Positions 1 through 9,570 are shown, counted from the first letter of the stretch. The stretch is DNA of 64,000 nucleotides from an uncultured Collinsella sp. (GCA_902492755.1 CABUNB010000005.1:9665-73664), one strand, 5' to 3'. Made by a program: numbers and translations. Notes: generated from the letters alone by a model not told the origin.

Positions 1-325
1 CGTACGGGTAGCGACCGTCTTGTTTGACCTTGGCCATCACCTGGTTGAGATCATCGGTCTTGGTGCCCGTCATCTTTTCGTACAGACCGATCAGCAGGCC
101 GCCCAGCAGGCAGACGAAAAACGGGTACGGCAAAAAACCGAACGGACCGCTCGCAAGCTCGGGCGAAGCGACGCCCAGCATATGAGGGATCTCGGTCCAT
201 AGATAGTCGATGCCGTGCTCCATCGCAAAGAAGAACAGCCAGACCGCGGCGCCCGCAAACGCACCGGTCACGGCAACGCTCACTAAAAACAGCGCACGGT
301 TTTTGGGTTTTGCAAGACTATTCAT
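1..325 (-). CDS. ClC-type chloride channel/antiporter, N-terminal part
   Basis: The first 108 codons of a gene running off the left edge. The start ATG at 325-323 follows a GGAGG ribosome site. The protein opens with a short basic stretch, a hydrophobic helix (about residues 11-33), a second helix around residues 68-83, and then a polar segment ending GRYPY. This arrangement, including the LLGGLLIGL helix and the conserved GRYPY, matches the N-terminus of bacterial voltage-gated chloride channel family proteins, which move Cl- (often with H+) across the membrane. The pore-forming helices lie outside the window, so subclass and ion selectivity cannot be judged. Confidence 0.7.
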   Translation of the reverse strand, partial: MNSLAKPKNRALFLVSVAVTGAFAGAAVWLFFFAMEHGIDYLWTEIPHMLGVASPELASGPFGFLPYPFFVCLLGGLLIGLYEKMTGTKTDDLNQVMAKVKQDGRYPY

Positions 326-450
326 CGGGTCCTCCCGCGGTCAAAATCGACAAGGATACGTTTTATTGTAGGGCGAGCGTTGCCCGAACGAGCCAACCGT
401 CTGCGCCGCAAACGGCACCATTGGGAGCCATAGTGGGGCAGGCTCAAGGC

Positions 451-984
451 TTATCCGTTGATAATCGAGGCAATCTCGCGCAAATCGTCGGCAAAGTAGA
501 TGCCGTGCTGGCGCTTCAGGCTCGAAAGCCCCTTATCAATCATGTGCCCGAGCAGCGCCTTGAGGTCGTTGTAGTAACCGTTCAGGTTGTACAAAATGCA
601 CGGCGCATCGAGATGCCCCAACGACACCGCGGACATGACCTCGGCAATCTCCTCGAGCGTGCCCGTCCCACCGGGAAAGGCGATGAACGCATCGCCGAGC
701 TCAATCATCTTGGCCTTGCGCTCGGCCATATCGCTCGTCACGATAAGGTCGTCGATACCGTCATGTTGAAACTCTGCCTCGATAAAAAAGCTCGGCTCCA
801 CACCCGTCACATGTCCGCCTGCCTCGAGTACGCTATCGGCGAGCGCGCCCATCAGTCCCGATTTGGACCCGCCGTATACGAGCGCGTGTCCGTTGGCGCC
901 AATCCAATTGCCCAGCTCCTGCACCGCGGGCAGAAACGCCGGGTCGTTGCCGACGCTCGCGCCCAGGTACACCGTGATGTTCAT
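451..984 (-). CDS. LOG family protein (TIGR00730, Rossmann fold)
   Basis: A protein of 177 residues with the signature PGGTGTLEE (about residues 101-109) and an upstream YGGSKSGLMG motif, both diagnostic of the LOG/lysine-decarboxylase-like Rossmann family. Studied members release free cytokinin-like bases from nucleoside 5'-monophosphates by phosphoribohydrolysis; the bacterial role is often unclear. I chose the ATG at 984 because GAGGGGG lies seven bases upstream; an upstream TTG at 990 is possible. It lies between the ClC gene and a potassium channel on the same strand. The length is typical for the short bacterial members. Assignment to the family is firm; the physiological substrate is not known. 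Confidence 0.85.
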   Translation of the reverse strand: MNITVYLGASVGNDPAFLPAVQELGNWIGANGHALVYGGSKSGLMGALADSVLEAGGHVTGVEPSFFIEAEFQHDGIDDLIVTSDMAERKAKMIELGDAFIAFPGGTGTLEEIAEVMSAVSLGHLDAPCILYNLNGYYNDLKALLGHMIDKGLSSLKRQHGIYFADDLREIASIING

Positions 985-1020
985 ATGCAATCCCCCTCGT
1001 CGTGACGCGCGGCACCCGTT

Positions 1021-1446
1021 CTATCGTTGCCGGCGACGGTATTCGCGCACGCGGCGCGACAAATCGGCGAGCTCATCGCGGTCGAGTTCTTCCAAATGCT
1101 CAAGATCGTCCATAAAGCGCGCCATGGTGTCCTTTTGGCGCATCTTGATAAGCGTATTGCAGTAGTTCACCGCCACGCCCGTAAGCATGGCGATATAGAA
1201 GATACTGATGACGCTTAGGATAACGGTAATGCCGCGGGCAACCGGCGTTTCAGCGGGGATATCGCCAAAGCCGATCGTCGAGACCGTCTCAAAGCTAAAC
1301 CAGAGACCATCGCCAAACGTGAGGGTCGTGGGCTCGGACAGCCAGACAGCCGTCGAGCAAAGCAGATAGAAAATAAGAAACAGGCCCGTGATGCGTGCAA
1401 AGCCAGCCTGTCGCAGCACATCGGCAAGCGTCCTCAACCTGTTCAT
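1021..1446 (-). CDS. Two-TM potassium channel family protein
   Basis: A protein of 141 residues with a first membrane helix (about 18-36), a pore loop carrying the selectivity-filter-like TIGFGD, and a second helix (about 72-93), followed by a charged cytoplasmic tail. This is the minimal Ion_trans_2 architecture of a tetrameric K+ channel subunit. No RCK/TrkA regulatory domain is attached, so gating is probably not by that route. The start at 1446 has AAAGGGG upstream. It lies 37 bp upstream of the LOG gene on the same strand and may be cotranscribed with it. The filter is TIGFGD rather than TVGYGD, which is common in bacterial members. Confidence 0.85.
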   Translation of the reverse strand: MNRLRTLADVLRQAGFARITGLFLIFYLLCSTAVWLSEPTTLTFGDGLWFSFETVSTIGFGDIPAETPVARGITVILSVISIFYIAMLTGVAVNYCNTLIKMRQKDTMARFMDDLEHLEELDRDELADLSRRVREYRRRQR

Positions 1447-1498
1447 CGCGACCCCTTTCCCAGACGCCCAATCTCGTTCGCTCGGTATTGTCCCACAA

Positions 1499-1555
1499 CC
1501 GGCAGTTAGGGACGTTCCTTTTGTGCCGGCAGAAAGGGACTGTCCCCAACTGCCG
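1499..1555. repeat. Imperfect palindromic intergenic repeat
   Basis: Two 24-base arms starting CCGGCAGTT face each other around a GTGCCGG-containing centre. The core GGGAC(T)GTCCC with flanking AAAGGG/CCCTTT resembles the core of the palindromes at 13804, 14111 and 20297. It lies between the divergent K+ channel and sensor kinase genes. It probably belongs to a dispersed palindromic repeat family; a terminator role is less likely here because no T-run follows. Confidence 0.6.
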
Positions 1556-1643
1556 GGCGGGAGCGTTTAGCGGTACAGCTGCCGACTGGGCAGGCTGAGC
1601 TGGTATCCTTATGCGGTAATGTCTCGATTCGTTAGGATTGCAT

Positions 1644-4448
1644 GTGAGAGCTGCCACTGTCCTTCGTTCAGTTATATATCGCGCCCTGGCCATTGTGCTT
1701 GCCGCGCTTGCCGTGCTGAGTTCTATCGCGCCTGTCCAAGCTTTTGCCGATGACTCTAGTCAGCAGATCAAAACGGTCCGCGTTGGTTGGCTCGTCAACA
1801 ACGAGGGCTTCCAGGACGGCACCCCCGGCGAGCGTCTCTCGGGATGGGGTTACGAGTACCTCCAAACCCTCTCGTACTACACACCCGGCTGGCAGTACGA
1901 ATACGTCTCCGGCACCTTCACCGAGCTTATGGAGAAGCTCGAAGCCGGCGAGATTGACCTCATGCCAAACATCTCCTACTCCGAAGAACGCGCCCAAAAA
2001 CTGCTCTTCTCGTCGAACCCCGAGGGCACCGAACGCTACTACATCTACGCCAAGCCCGATCGCGACGACCTGGCCAAGGGTGACCCCCAGGCACTCCAGG
2101 GTCTCACTATCGGTTTCAACCCCGACGTCATGCAAACCATCGTTGGCCAGCAATGGCTCGCCAGCGAAGGAATCGCCTGCACATACAGGGAGTATGACGG
2201 AGGTTCCGATCTCTTTGACGCGCTCGCAAACGACGAAGTCGATGCCGTCATCATGAACGACACCATTTCCTCGCCCGATGCCTCCCCCATGTTCTACGTT
2301 GGCTCGAGTGACTACTATTTTGCCGTCCCCAAAAGCCGCCCCGACCTGATGAACGACATCAATGCCGCCATGACGGCAATCGCCCGCGTCAACCCACGCT
2401 ATATCGACGAAGTCAAATCTAACTACTCGGCCCAAAACAGCGGTTCATCATCGCTCAACGGCCCCGAACGTTCCTGGCTCAAGGCGAACAACAACACCAT
2501 CACGCTCGGCTACATTACGGGTAAACTCCCCTACTGCAACGAAGACGAAGACGGCAAAATGGAAGGCTCGCTCGCATCGCTTGCGACGACGTTGCACGAT
2601 AAATTTGGCATTACGGTCAAAACCGTCGCCTTTGATAACTACAAGATGATGTCAAAGGCCCTGTCAAAGGGAAGCATCGACGTTGCGCTGCCGGTATACC
2701 GAGATTACTGGTTTGCCGAGCAATCAGGCGTTGTGCAGTCGATATCGTTGGGGACCACATCCCTCACCGCCATCCACACCGGCGGCAACCTGAACAAAGA
2801 CCTTCAGAACATCGCCTGTACCAAATCATCGTTTATCAACCAAAATGTATTTGAAAGTCTGTTCCCCACAGCGACCGTGACCGAATACCAATCCGACGAT
2901 GAAGCGTTCGACGCCCTCAGGAAGGGAACGGCACGTTGCATCGTCGCTCCCAGTTCACGCGTAAAAACCCTCGGCGATCGTTACGATCTCGAGGACTGCG
3001 AGACGACCGAGCTCCCTGACACCTGTGAGCTCTCGTGCTGGATTTCGCGCGGAAAACCCGAGCTGTTGGGAATCATCAACAAGGGCATCATCAATGCCGG
3101 AGAATCGCTCTCCGCAAGCAATTTCTCCTCCACGTCGTACACGGCCCAGGAATCCAACACGCTTCAATTCCTTTATCGCAACCGCACCGCCATTGCAGCT
3201 ACCCTCATCGGTATGTTGTCGGTCGGCATCGTCCTGCTCATCTGGGCGCTCGTACGCGCTCGAACCGAGCGCAAAAAAGCCGATGCCGCCAACGCCGCTA
3301 AGACGGCATTCCTCACGCGCATGAGCCACGACATCCGTACACCGCTCAACGGTATCCTGGGCCTTATCGAGATCGAGGAATTGAAGGAAGGCGATATCCA
3401 GGTCGCCCGCGAAAGCCGTGCCAAGGCGCGCGTTGCCGCCAATCACCTGCTCTCGCTGATCAACGACATCCTCGAGATGGGCAAAATCGAAGACCGCAAG
3501 CTAACACTGGAGCATACGCCTTTTAACCTCAAAGAGCTCTGTGACGATACACTGGTGCTGTGCAAGCTCCGCGCGTCCAGTAACGGCATCACAATGCAGG
3601 ACAATAGTCTGCCGTACGCCGCGGGGCCATACATGATCGGCAGTCCCACCCATATCCGACAGATCATGATCAACCTGTTAGACAACAGCATTAAGTACAA
3701 CAAGCACGGCGGCTCCGTCACCTTTAGCTCAAAGACCAAGCCACTCGATAACGGGCGCGCGCTCTTTTGCTTTAGCGTTTCGGATACCGGCATTGGTATG
3801 ACTCCCAAGTTTTTAAAGCATATCTATGAGCCGTTTGCCCAAGAAGGTGACGATGCGCGCAGTAAGTTTCAAGGAACCGGCATGGGCATGCCAATCGTCA
3901 AGTCGCTTATTGAACTGATGGGCGGCACGATTGAGATTTCGAGTGAGGTTGGCGTAGGGAGTACGTTCAACGTCCAGATTCCGCTCGATATCGACAAAGA
4001 CCCTCAGGCAAGAGAACGCGCGGACGAGCAAGCAGACAGCTGCTCGCTTGCCGGCATGAACGTTCTTTTGGCAGAAGATAACGAGCTCAATGCCGAGATT
4101 GCCCAGGCGCTGCTCGAAAGCGAAGGCATTGTCGTAACTCGCGCCGCCGATGGCAACGAAGCGGTCGACCTATACGTTGGCCGTCCCGCCGGCAGCTTCG
4201 ATGCGATCCTGATGGACATTATGATGCCGGACATGGACGGTTACGAGGCGACCCGCGCGATTCGTCTGAGCGAGAAGGTCGATGCAGCCGATATCCCCAT
4301 CATCGCGCTCACCGCCAACGCCTTTGCCGAGGACGCCAAGGCGGCACACGATGCCGGCATGAACGCCCATCTGTCCAAACCGCTCGACTTTAACAAGCTC
4401 AAAAACATACTCGCCCGCATCAAGAAAAACGGATCCGTTTCGCTATAG
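1644..4448 (+). CDS. Hybrid sensor histidine kinase with two periplasmic solute-binding domains (BvgS/EvgS type)
   Basis: About 934 residues. A signal peptide is followed by two SBP_bac_3-like binding domains (about 40-265 and 280-495), one transmembrane helix (about 517-541), a HisKA domain with phospho-acceptor His in MSHDIRTP (near 562), a HATPase with LLDNSIKYN, DTGIGM and GTGMGM boxes, and a C-terminal receiver with LMDIMMPDMDG. No HPt domain is present, so the phosphate must pass to a separate partner. I prefer GTG 1644 over TTG 1638 because AGGA lies six bases upstream of the GTG. The ligand is unknown; amino acids or similar small solutes are plausible. The neighbouring 5041/7230 pair has the same parts split over two genes. 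Confidence 0.9.
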   Translation: MRAATVLRSVIYRALAIVLAALAVLSSIAPVQAFADDSSQQIKTVRVGWLVNNEGFQDGTPGERLSGWGYEYLQTLSYYTPGWQYEYVSGTFTELMEKLEAGEIDLMPNISYSEERAQKLLFSSNPEGTERYYIYAKPDRDDLAKGDPQALQGLTIGFNPDVMQTIVGQQWLASEGIACTYREYDGGSDLFDALANDEVDAVIMNDTISSPDASPMFYVGSSDYYFAVPKSRPDLMNDINAAMTAIARVNPRYIDEVKSNYSAQNSGSSSLNGPERSWLKANNNTITLGYITGKLPYCNEDEDGKMEGSLASLATTLHDKFGITVKTVAFDNYKMMSKALSKGSIDVALPVYRDYWFAEQSGVVQSISLGTTSLTAIHTGGNLNKDLQNIACTKSSFINQNVFESLFPTATVTEYQSDDEAFDALRKGTARCIVAPSSRVKTLGDRYDLEDCETTELPDTCELSCWISRGKPELLGIINKGIINAGESLSASNFSSTSYTAQESNTLQFLYRNRTAIAATLIGMLSVGIVLLIWALVRARTERKKADAANAAKTAFLTRMSHDIRTPLNGILGLIEIEELKEGDIQVARESRAKARVAANHLLSLINDILEMGKIEDRKLTLEHTPFNLKELCDDTLVLCKLRASSNGITMQDNSLPYAAGPYMIGSPTHIRQIMINLLDNSIKYNKHGGSVTFSSKTKPLDNGRALFCFSVSDTGIGMTPKFLKHIYEPFAQEGDDARSKFQGTGMGMPIVKSLIELMGGTIEISSEVGVGSTFNVQIPLDIDKDPQARERADEQADSCSLAGMNVLLAEDNELNAEIAQALLESEGIVVTRAADGNEAVDLYVGRPAGSFDAILMDIMMPDMDGYEATRAIRLSEKVDAADIPIIALTANAFAEDAKAAHDAGMNAHLSKPLDFNKLKNILARIKKNGSVSL

Positions 4449-4490
4449 TTTGTGCTCAACCACCACGCACGACCAGAAAGGAAGCCAACG

Positions 4491-4970
4491 ATGTTTAGGC
4501 CCTTACGTCGAAAGAAACGCGCCATCACCGACGAGGAAGCGCGCAAACTGCTCGCCACCTGCAAGCGCGGCGTCTTTGCCGTCAACGGCGACGATGGCTA
4601 CCCGTACGCCATTCCCGTCAACTACTTCTTTGACGCCGAGCACGACAAGATTTATTTCCATGGCGCCAAGGCCGGCCACAAGGTCGATTCACTCAAGCGC
4701 GATGACAAGGTCTGCTTTACCGTTTACGGCAACGAGTGGTACCAGGACGGCGACTGGGCTCCCTACGTTATGAGCACCGTGGTCTTTGGCCGCTGTCGCC
4801 TGGCGAATGACACCCCCGCGTTTATCGAGGACAAAGTCCGCCAGCTCGCCCTTAAGTACTACCCTTCTGCCGAAGAAGTCGAAGAGGAAATCGCCAAAGA
4901 CATCAAGGGCGTCCAGCTTTACGAGATTTCGATTGAGCATCTTTGCGGTAAGCAGATTCAAGAAAAGTAA
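4491..4970 (+). CDS. Pyridoxamine 5'-phosphate oxidase family (NimA-like) flavin-binding protein
   Basis: A protein of 159 residues with the split-barrel FMN-binding pattern seen in NimA/PNPOx-like proteins: an N-terminal helix (ITDEEARKLLATCKRG), GYPYAIPVNYFFD, KIYFHGAKAGHKVDSLKRDDKVCFTV split over two strands, and a VVFGR strand. Family members bind FMN or F420 and some reduce nitro groups or bind haem, but many have no known substrate. The ATG at 4491 has AGAAAGGAAG upstream. It follows the sensor kinase by 42 bp and is probably in its transcript, ending at the 4999 terminator. Calling it a nitroimidazole-resistance protein would go beyond the evidence. Confidence 0.8.
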   Translation: MFRPLRRKKRAITDEEARKLLATCKRGVFAVNGDDGYPYAIPVNYFFDAEHDKIYFHGAKAGHKVDSLKRDDKVCFTVYGNEWYQDGDWAPYVMSTVVFGRCRLANDTPAFIEDKVRQLALKYYPSAEEVEEEIAKDIKGVQLYEISIEHLCGKQIQEK

Positions 4971-4998
4971 GCCTCAAGAACAGGCGTCACAAATGGCA

Positions 4999-5038
4999 AT
5001 ATGGCCCGGTTCCAACCCACCTTGGAACCGGGCCATAT
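4999..5038. terminator. Bidirectional terminator
   Basis: A perfect 17-bp stem (4999-5015 paired with 5022-5038) with a six-base loop, lying exactly between the convergent genes ending at 4970 and 5041. Confidence 0.85.
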
Positions 5039-5040
5039 GC

Positions 5041-7233
5041 TTATGAAGCGTCGGCGGCTATGTGCGCAAGCGCCTCAACGAGCTCCTGCGAGCTCACGGG
5101 TTTACTCAGGTGCGCGTCCATGCCCGCCTCGCGCGAAAGTCTGCGGTCGTCGGCAAAGGCATTGGCACTCACGGCGATAATCGGCGTGGTCGCGGCATCC
5201 TCGCGATCGAGCGCTCGAATCTGACGCGTGGCCTCAAGGCCATCGATGCCAGGCATCATGATGTCCATCAACACCACGTCGTACTCGTGCGGTGCGCTCG
5301 CGGCAAACGCCTCAACGGCAGACTCGCCATCCTTAGCATGCGTCACGACGGCACCGGCACGGCTGAGCGTAAACTGCGCGATCTCGGCATTCAGATCGTT
5401 ATCCTCTACGAGCAAAACGCGCAAGCCCTGGAGCGCATCGCCATCGCCCGCATCCGCGCGAACTGCCTGAGGAATCTCGGAGCGCTTGCATTTCTCGAAC
5501 GGCAGGCGGATGGTAAACGTCGTCCCCTGCCCCAAGACGCTCGTAAAGCTCATGGTTCCGTCCATAAGCTCCACCAGCTGTTTTGCGATAGGCGCGCCCA
5601 GGCCAGTTCCCGATGAAGCGCCTTCCACCTGCTGCTCCTCGCGGCAAAACGGCTCGTAGAGGTGCTGTTGGAACTCCTCGCTCATGCCAATACCGTTGTC
5701 GGCGATCGTGTATTCATAGACGGGGACGCCATCCGCTGGCTCCACCTCGCGGCACACCAGGCGAACATATCCGCCCTGGCGGTTGTACTTGACGGCATTA
5801 CCGGCAATATTGAGCAACAAGCGCTTGAGGTGCGTCACGCTCACCCGCGCATAGGGATGATTAAGCGTCTGCTGGTCGCAGATAATTGTCACCAGACGCT
5901 CCTCGGCCTGGCGCTCCAGAATATCGCGCACTTCACAGTTGAGGGCCACCAAATTTATGGGCACGAGGTTCAGGTCGACCTGTCCGCTCTCCAGGCGACT
6001 CATATCCAGGGCCTCGTTGGCAAGGTCGAGCAGCAGTCCCGATGCCGTCCAGATTTTTGAGCGGCACTCAGTCTGCTTTTGCAGATCGTCCGCATTGGCA
6101 TCGCCAACCTCGACCATGCCGCGAATGCCGTTGATGGGCGTGCGCAGATCGTGGCTCATGCGACGCAGAAACTCTGTCTTTGCCGAGTTGGCAGACGAGG
6201 CCTCACGCGCCGCCTTTGCCAGCTTGTCGCCATAGTCGCGCTCCTGCTGCAGCAAGTCCGTCAAACGTCGACGATCAGCGCGGCGACGCACCGTCACGAC
6301 AACGGCTATAACACCGCCGTAGAGCACCAGCACGCCGGCGGCAACAGCCGCGGCGACCTCAAAGTAGCGCTGCGCCGAGGCATAGGTGTACACATAGAAT
6401 TTGTGCGCTTTTCCAAATGTGCCCAAATACCACTCGCCGTCGGCGTTAACCAATCTGACCTTACCAGCCAGGCATCGATCCTTAATACCGTCGACAATGA
6501 AGACATCCGTCGCAGGCAGATCGAACACGCCCAATACGGTGGGTTCAACGGCATTGGTCGCAACGACCTTGCCGTCGCTTTCGATCACGATATTGCCGCT
6601 ATCGATGGTTTCATAGCCTTCGAGCAAACTCTGCAGTTTGAGCGTATTGCTTGCAACTGCCTTCGCGCTCTGATGCCTTACCGCGATAACGATACCCTCG
6701 CCATCCTGCCGAGTCACGCAACCGATGTCTGCAACCGAATCATCCGCAAGCGTAATACGATCGGTATAGGACTTAAGCGGATGGGTTGCCACCTCCAGCA
6801 CGGGCGCTTCTTTGAGATACGTAGCAAGCGATTCGTAGCCCACGCCATCCGTCGAGGACTCGGACATCAAGTTGCCCGATGCGTCCGTCACGATCAGTGC
6901 GCTCACGTTGAACTGGTCAGCATATTGCTCCAGCGCGGCGTTATCCACCGATCCGTCCCGCTCCATATCGCGCGCCACCTCTCCGGCGATCTCCATAACG
7001 CGAATCAGGTTTTTGGTCGTATAAGCGCTATTGAACGCATCGTAGGAAAGGCTCTGCGTCGCCACGTAATCGACAACGTCGGCAAAGCGCTGCTCGGCCT
7101 GGGCTGTCGTGTACCCGTAGCTCATCATGCCGGCGACAACCGAGAGCGCTATACCCACCAGGGCGGCAAGGAGCCATACCCAGGTCGAATGATTGCCCCG
7201 CTCCTGAGCGGTGTAGTCGGGCGCATCGATCAC
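5041..7233 (-). CDS. Hybrid sensor histidine kinase/response regulator
   Basis: 730 residues. Transmembrane helix 1 (about 19-41), an extracytoplasmic Cache-like sensor (42-290), transmembrane helix 2 (about 293-315), HisKA with His361 in MSHDLRTP, a HATPase domain (NAVKYN, DNGIGM, GTGLGAP) and a C-terminal receiver (LMDIMMPGIDG). The ATG overlaps the end of the upstream binding lipoprotein gene (7230-8099) by four bases, so the two are translationally coupled. No DNA-binding output domain is attached, so the downstream partner is elsewhere. Kinase and receiver domains resemble those of the 1644 gene, suggesting a common origin. Confidence 0.9.
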   Translation of the reverse strand: MIDAPDYTAQERGNHSTWVWLLAALVGIALSVVAGMMSYGYTTAQAEQRFADVVDYVATQSLSYDAFNSAYTTKNLIRVMEIAGEVARDMERDGSVDNAALEQYADQFNVSALIVTDASGNLMSESSTDGVGYESLATYLKEAPVLEVATHPLKSYTDRITLADDSVADIGCVTRQDGEGIVIAVRHQSAKAVASNTLKLQSLLEGYETIDSGNIVIESDGKVVATNAVEPTVLGVFDLPATDVFIVDGIKDRCLAGKVRLVNADGEWYLGTFGKAHKFYVYTYASAQRYFEVAAAVAAGVLVLYGGVIAVVVTVRRRADRRRLTDLLQQERDYGDKLAKAAREASSANSAKTEFLRRMSHDLRTPINGIRGMVEVGDANADDLQKQTECRSKIWTASGLLLDLANEALDMSRLESGQVDLNLVPINLVALNCEVRDILERQAEERLVTIICDQQTLNHPYARVSVTHLKRLLLNIAGNAVKYNRQGGYVRLVCREVEPADGVPVYEYTIADNGIGMSEEFQQHLYEPFCREEQQVEGASSGTGLGAPIAKQLVELMDGTMSFTSVLGQGTTFTIRLPFEKCKRSEIPQAVRADAGDGDALQGLRVLLVEDNDLNAEIAQFTLSRAGAVVTHAKDGESAVEAFAASAPHEYDVVLMDIMMPGIDGLEATRQIRALDREDAATTPIIAVSANAFADDRRLSREAGMDAHLSKPVSSQELVEALAHIAADAS

Positions 7234-8099
7234 GACAGGCCCTCCATATTCAAAAATGGTGAGGGGTCATCAAAGTACTTTGACACCAGGCGTTCCATGG
7301 TGCCATCGGCAAGCATTTCTTGGTAGGCATGGGTGAGTTTAGCGTCGATACCGCGCGTGTCGTTGATATCGAAAGCGGTGCCCAAACCAACCTCCAACAG
7401 CGGCTCGTTCAGAATGCGATACGTCACGCCATAGTCTTTTTCATAGGTGAGCAGCGAGGACTCATGTGCGGCGATAGCGTCGACCAGGCCCTCGACGAGC
7501 GCCGGGTTCAGGTATGAGCGGTCCGAGAAGCTGTAGAGCTCCTTGATTTGCAGAACCTTTTCATTGGTACGGTTGAGCAAAATGTCCTCGGGCTTGGTGG
7601 TGGACTGCACCGCCACGACCTTATCCTCAAGATCGGCGAGCGTGTAGATGTCGCTTTCGGGATTGACCGCGACCACCTGGCGGCTCGCAAGGTACGGACC
7701 GGCCCAGCGATACTCGCTTTCGCGACCCGTCATACTAAAGCTACCCATGACACAATCGAGCTCGCCGCTCGCCAGCAGCTCTTTCTTCTTTTCCCAGTCG
7801 ATCAGCTGGTATTTTGGCTTGTAACCAATGCGGGCCAAAGCCTCGGTCAATATCTCGACATCCAGGCCAACGATATCGCCGTACTCATCGGTATACACAA
7901 ACGGTGGATAGAGGTCGCTTCCGACGTTGAGCGTCTTAAGGTCGTCGTCTTTGACTTGCGAGGCGTCCAGTTCTTCTAATGCAGACGTCGAGGCTCCGTC
8001 ATTCGACCCGGAACAGCCGGCTATCGCTACGACAAAGGCACACGCTACCGCAAGCGCACCAAACAACGATATGGCAACCGAGCGGCGAGGTCTTTTCAT
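7230..8099 (-). CDS. Extracellular solute-binding lipoprotein (SBP_bac_3 family)
   Basis: 289 residues. A type II signal peptide ends in the lipobox VAIAGC, so the protein is probably lipid-anchored outside the membrane. The body shows the SBP_bac_3 pattern (LYPPFVYTDEYGDIVGLDVEI split over the first lobe, then SGELDCVMGSFSMTGRE), typical of amino-acid-binding proteins. No ABC permease or ATPase gene is adjacent; instead the gene overlaps a hybrid histidine kinase by four bases. The likely role is as the ligand-presenting half of that sensor. A transport role with a distant permease cannot be excluded. Confidence 0.88.
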   Translation of the reverse strand: MKRPRRSVAISLFGALAVACAFVVAIAGCSGSNDGASTSALEELDASQVKDDDLKTLNVGSDLYPPFVYTDEYGDIVGLDVEILTEALARIGYKPKYQLIDWEKKKELLASGELDCVMGSFSMTGRESEYRWAGPYLASRQVVAVNPESDIYTLADLEDKVVAVQSTTKPEDILLNRTNEKVLQIKELYSFSDRSYLNPALVEGLVDAIAAHESSLLTYEKDYGVTYRILNEPLLEVGLGTAFDINDTRGIDAKLTHAYQEMLADGTMERLVSKYFDDPSPFLNMEGLS

Positions 8100-8193
8100 C
8101 GAGCTCCAGACGATCCTGCTTACAGACTCAAATGGTTAAAAATAATAGCAAATGAAACCACTCGAGCGCCCAATGGTTACAGACGCTTTACCC

Positions 8194-8231
8194 TGCGGGG
8201 CCTTCTAGCCGACTTGGCAGAAGGCCCCGCA
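8194..8231. terminator. Hairpin terminator
   Basis: A 13-bp stem (8194-8206 with 8219-8231), GC-rich, with a 12-base loop. It lies just past the end of the minus-strand aminotransferase gene at 8244. No clear T-run follows, so strength is uncertain. Confidence 0.6.
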
Positions 8232-8243
8232 TGCAGCGCACAC

Positions 8244-9458
8244 TTACCGTGCGTTAAAAACGTAGCGGTCCAGGCGCTCGCACGCTTCCCTTACGCGCGA
8301 AAGCGGCAGCGCCAGATTCACGCGAATGTGGCAGGGCCCGTGGAACGGGCGGCCGTCCTGATACCCCACGCCCACGCGCGCCCCCTCGTCGAGCAGCCAC
8401 TGAATATCGCGGCCATGCTCGCGGCACCACTCGGTGCAGTCCAGAAACACCATGTACGTGCCCTGCGGACGCGAATAGGACACGCCCGCAAAATGCTCGT
8501 CCACGTAATTGCAGAAGTACTCGATATTGCCGGCAAGCACTTGGTTGAGCTCGTCCACCCACTCGTAGCCTTGCGACTGGTAGGCACCGATAAGCGCATG
8601 CATGGAGAGGACGTTCATCTCGTTGTAGTGAGTCTTGTTGGACACGATGCGCACGCGGTCGCGCAGCGTCTCGTTATAGATGATGTGGTAGCTGCCGACC
8701 AGGCCCGCCAGGTTGAACGTCTTGCTGGGCGCGTAGAGGGCAACCGTGCGCATGCGGGCATCCTCGCTCACCGACTGCGTCGGGATATGCTTGTGACCCG
8801 GCAGGATGATATCGGACCAAATCTCGTCCGAGATCACCACGCAATCGTGCTGGCGATAGATATCCATGGCGCGCTCGATCTCGTCGCGCTCCCATACGCG
8901 GCCGCAGGGATTGTGCGGCGAGCAGAACACCGCGGCATGGATGTGGTTTTGGGCGAGCTTGCGCTCCATGTCCTCAAAGTCCATACGCCACACGCCTTGG
9001 TCGTCGAGCTTAAGCGGGCTGTGGACAATGCGATAGCCCGCGGCTTCGATGGACTTGGTAAAGCCGATGTAGGTAGGGCTGTGGACCAGCACCGCATCGC
9101 CCGGCTGGACATACGCGCGCAGCGTGGACACGACGCCGCCCAGCACGCCGTTTTCGTAGCCGATATGCTCGGGGAGCAGGCCTTCGACGCCATTACGGCG
9201 GCTCTGCCATTCGATGATGCGGTCGAAGTACTCGGGACGCGGATTGAAATAGCCAAACATGGGGTGCTGGGCGCGCTGAATGATGTGTTCCTGAACCGTG
9301 GGCACCGTGGCAAAGTTCATGTCCGCCACCCACATGGGGATGCGGTCGAAGCCCTCGTCGGGTGCGTTCGGAGCCATGCCGGGGATCTCGCCCCAGGAGT
9401 CAACGGCGATGGCGTCCATGCCGTGGCGGTCGATGATCGAAGTGAAGTCGTATTTCAT
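8244..9458 (-). CDS. MalY/PatB family PLP-dependent aminotransferase (cystathionine beta-lyase-like)
   Basis: 404 residues of fold-type I PLP enzyme. The sequence shows NPCGRVW, SDEIWSDIILPGH and the PLP-lysine region YAPSKTFNLAGL, in the order found in MalY/PatB proteins. These cleave C-S bonds in cystathionine or cysteine conjugates, releasing a thiol, pyruvate and ammonia; some also act as regulators. It sits alone on the minus strand with its own terminator. An aminotransferase rather than lyase activity is possible, since the family is mixed. Confidence 0.88.
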   Translation of the reverse strand: MKYDFTSIIDRHGMDAIAVDSWGEIPGMAPNAPDEGFDRIPMWVADMNFATVPTVQEHIIQRAQHPMFGYFNPRPEYFDRIIEWQSRRNGVEGLLPEHIGYENGVLGGVVSTLRAYVQPGDAVLVHSPTYIGFTKSIEAAGYRIVHSPLKLDDQGVWRMDFEDMERKLAQNHIHAAVFCSPHNPCGRVWERDEIERAMDIYRQHDCVVISDEIWSDIILPGHKHIPTQSVSEDARMRTVALYAPSKTFNLAGLVGSYHIIYNETLRDRVRIVSNKTHYNEMNVLSMHALIGAYQSQGYEWVDELNQVLAGNIEYFCNYVDEHFAGVSYSRPQGTYMVFLDCTEWCREHGRDIQWLLDEGARVGVGYQDGRPFHGPCHIRVNLALPLSRVREACERLDRYVFNAR

Positions 9459-9570
9459 GCTGAGCTCCCGTGCAAAGCGGATTGTTTTGGTAGGCGTTAT
9501 TGTCCACCAGCATGGGCGGTTTTGGCATGGGGTTTGGCGCTTAATTTGAAGGGTGCGGACGAATGGCTGG

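Noticed and set aside
6079..7326. Plus-strand open frame of 415 codons
   Set aside because: It lies opposite the hybrid kinase sensor domain and shows no recognisable product or ribosome site.
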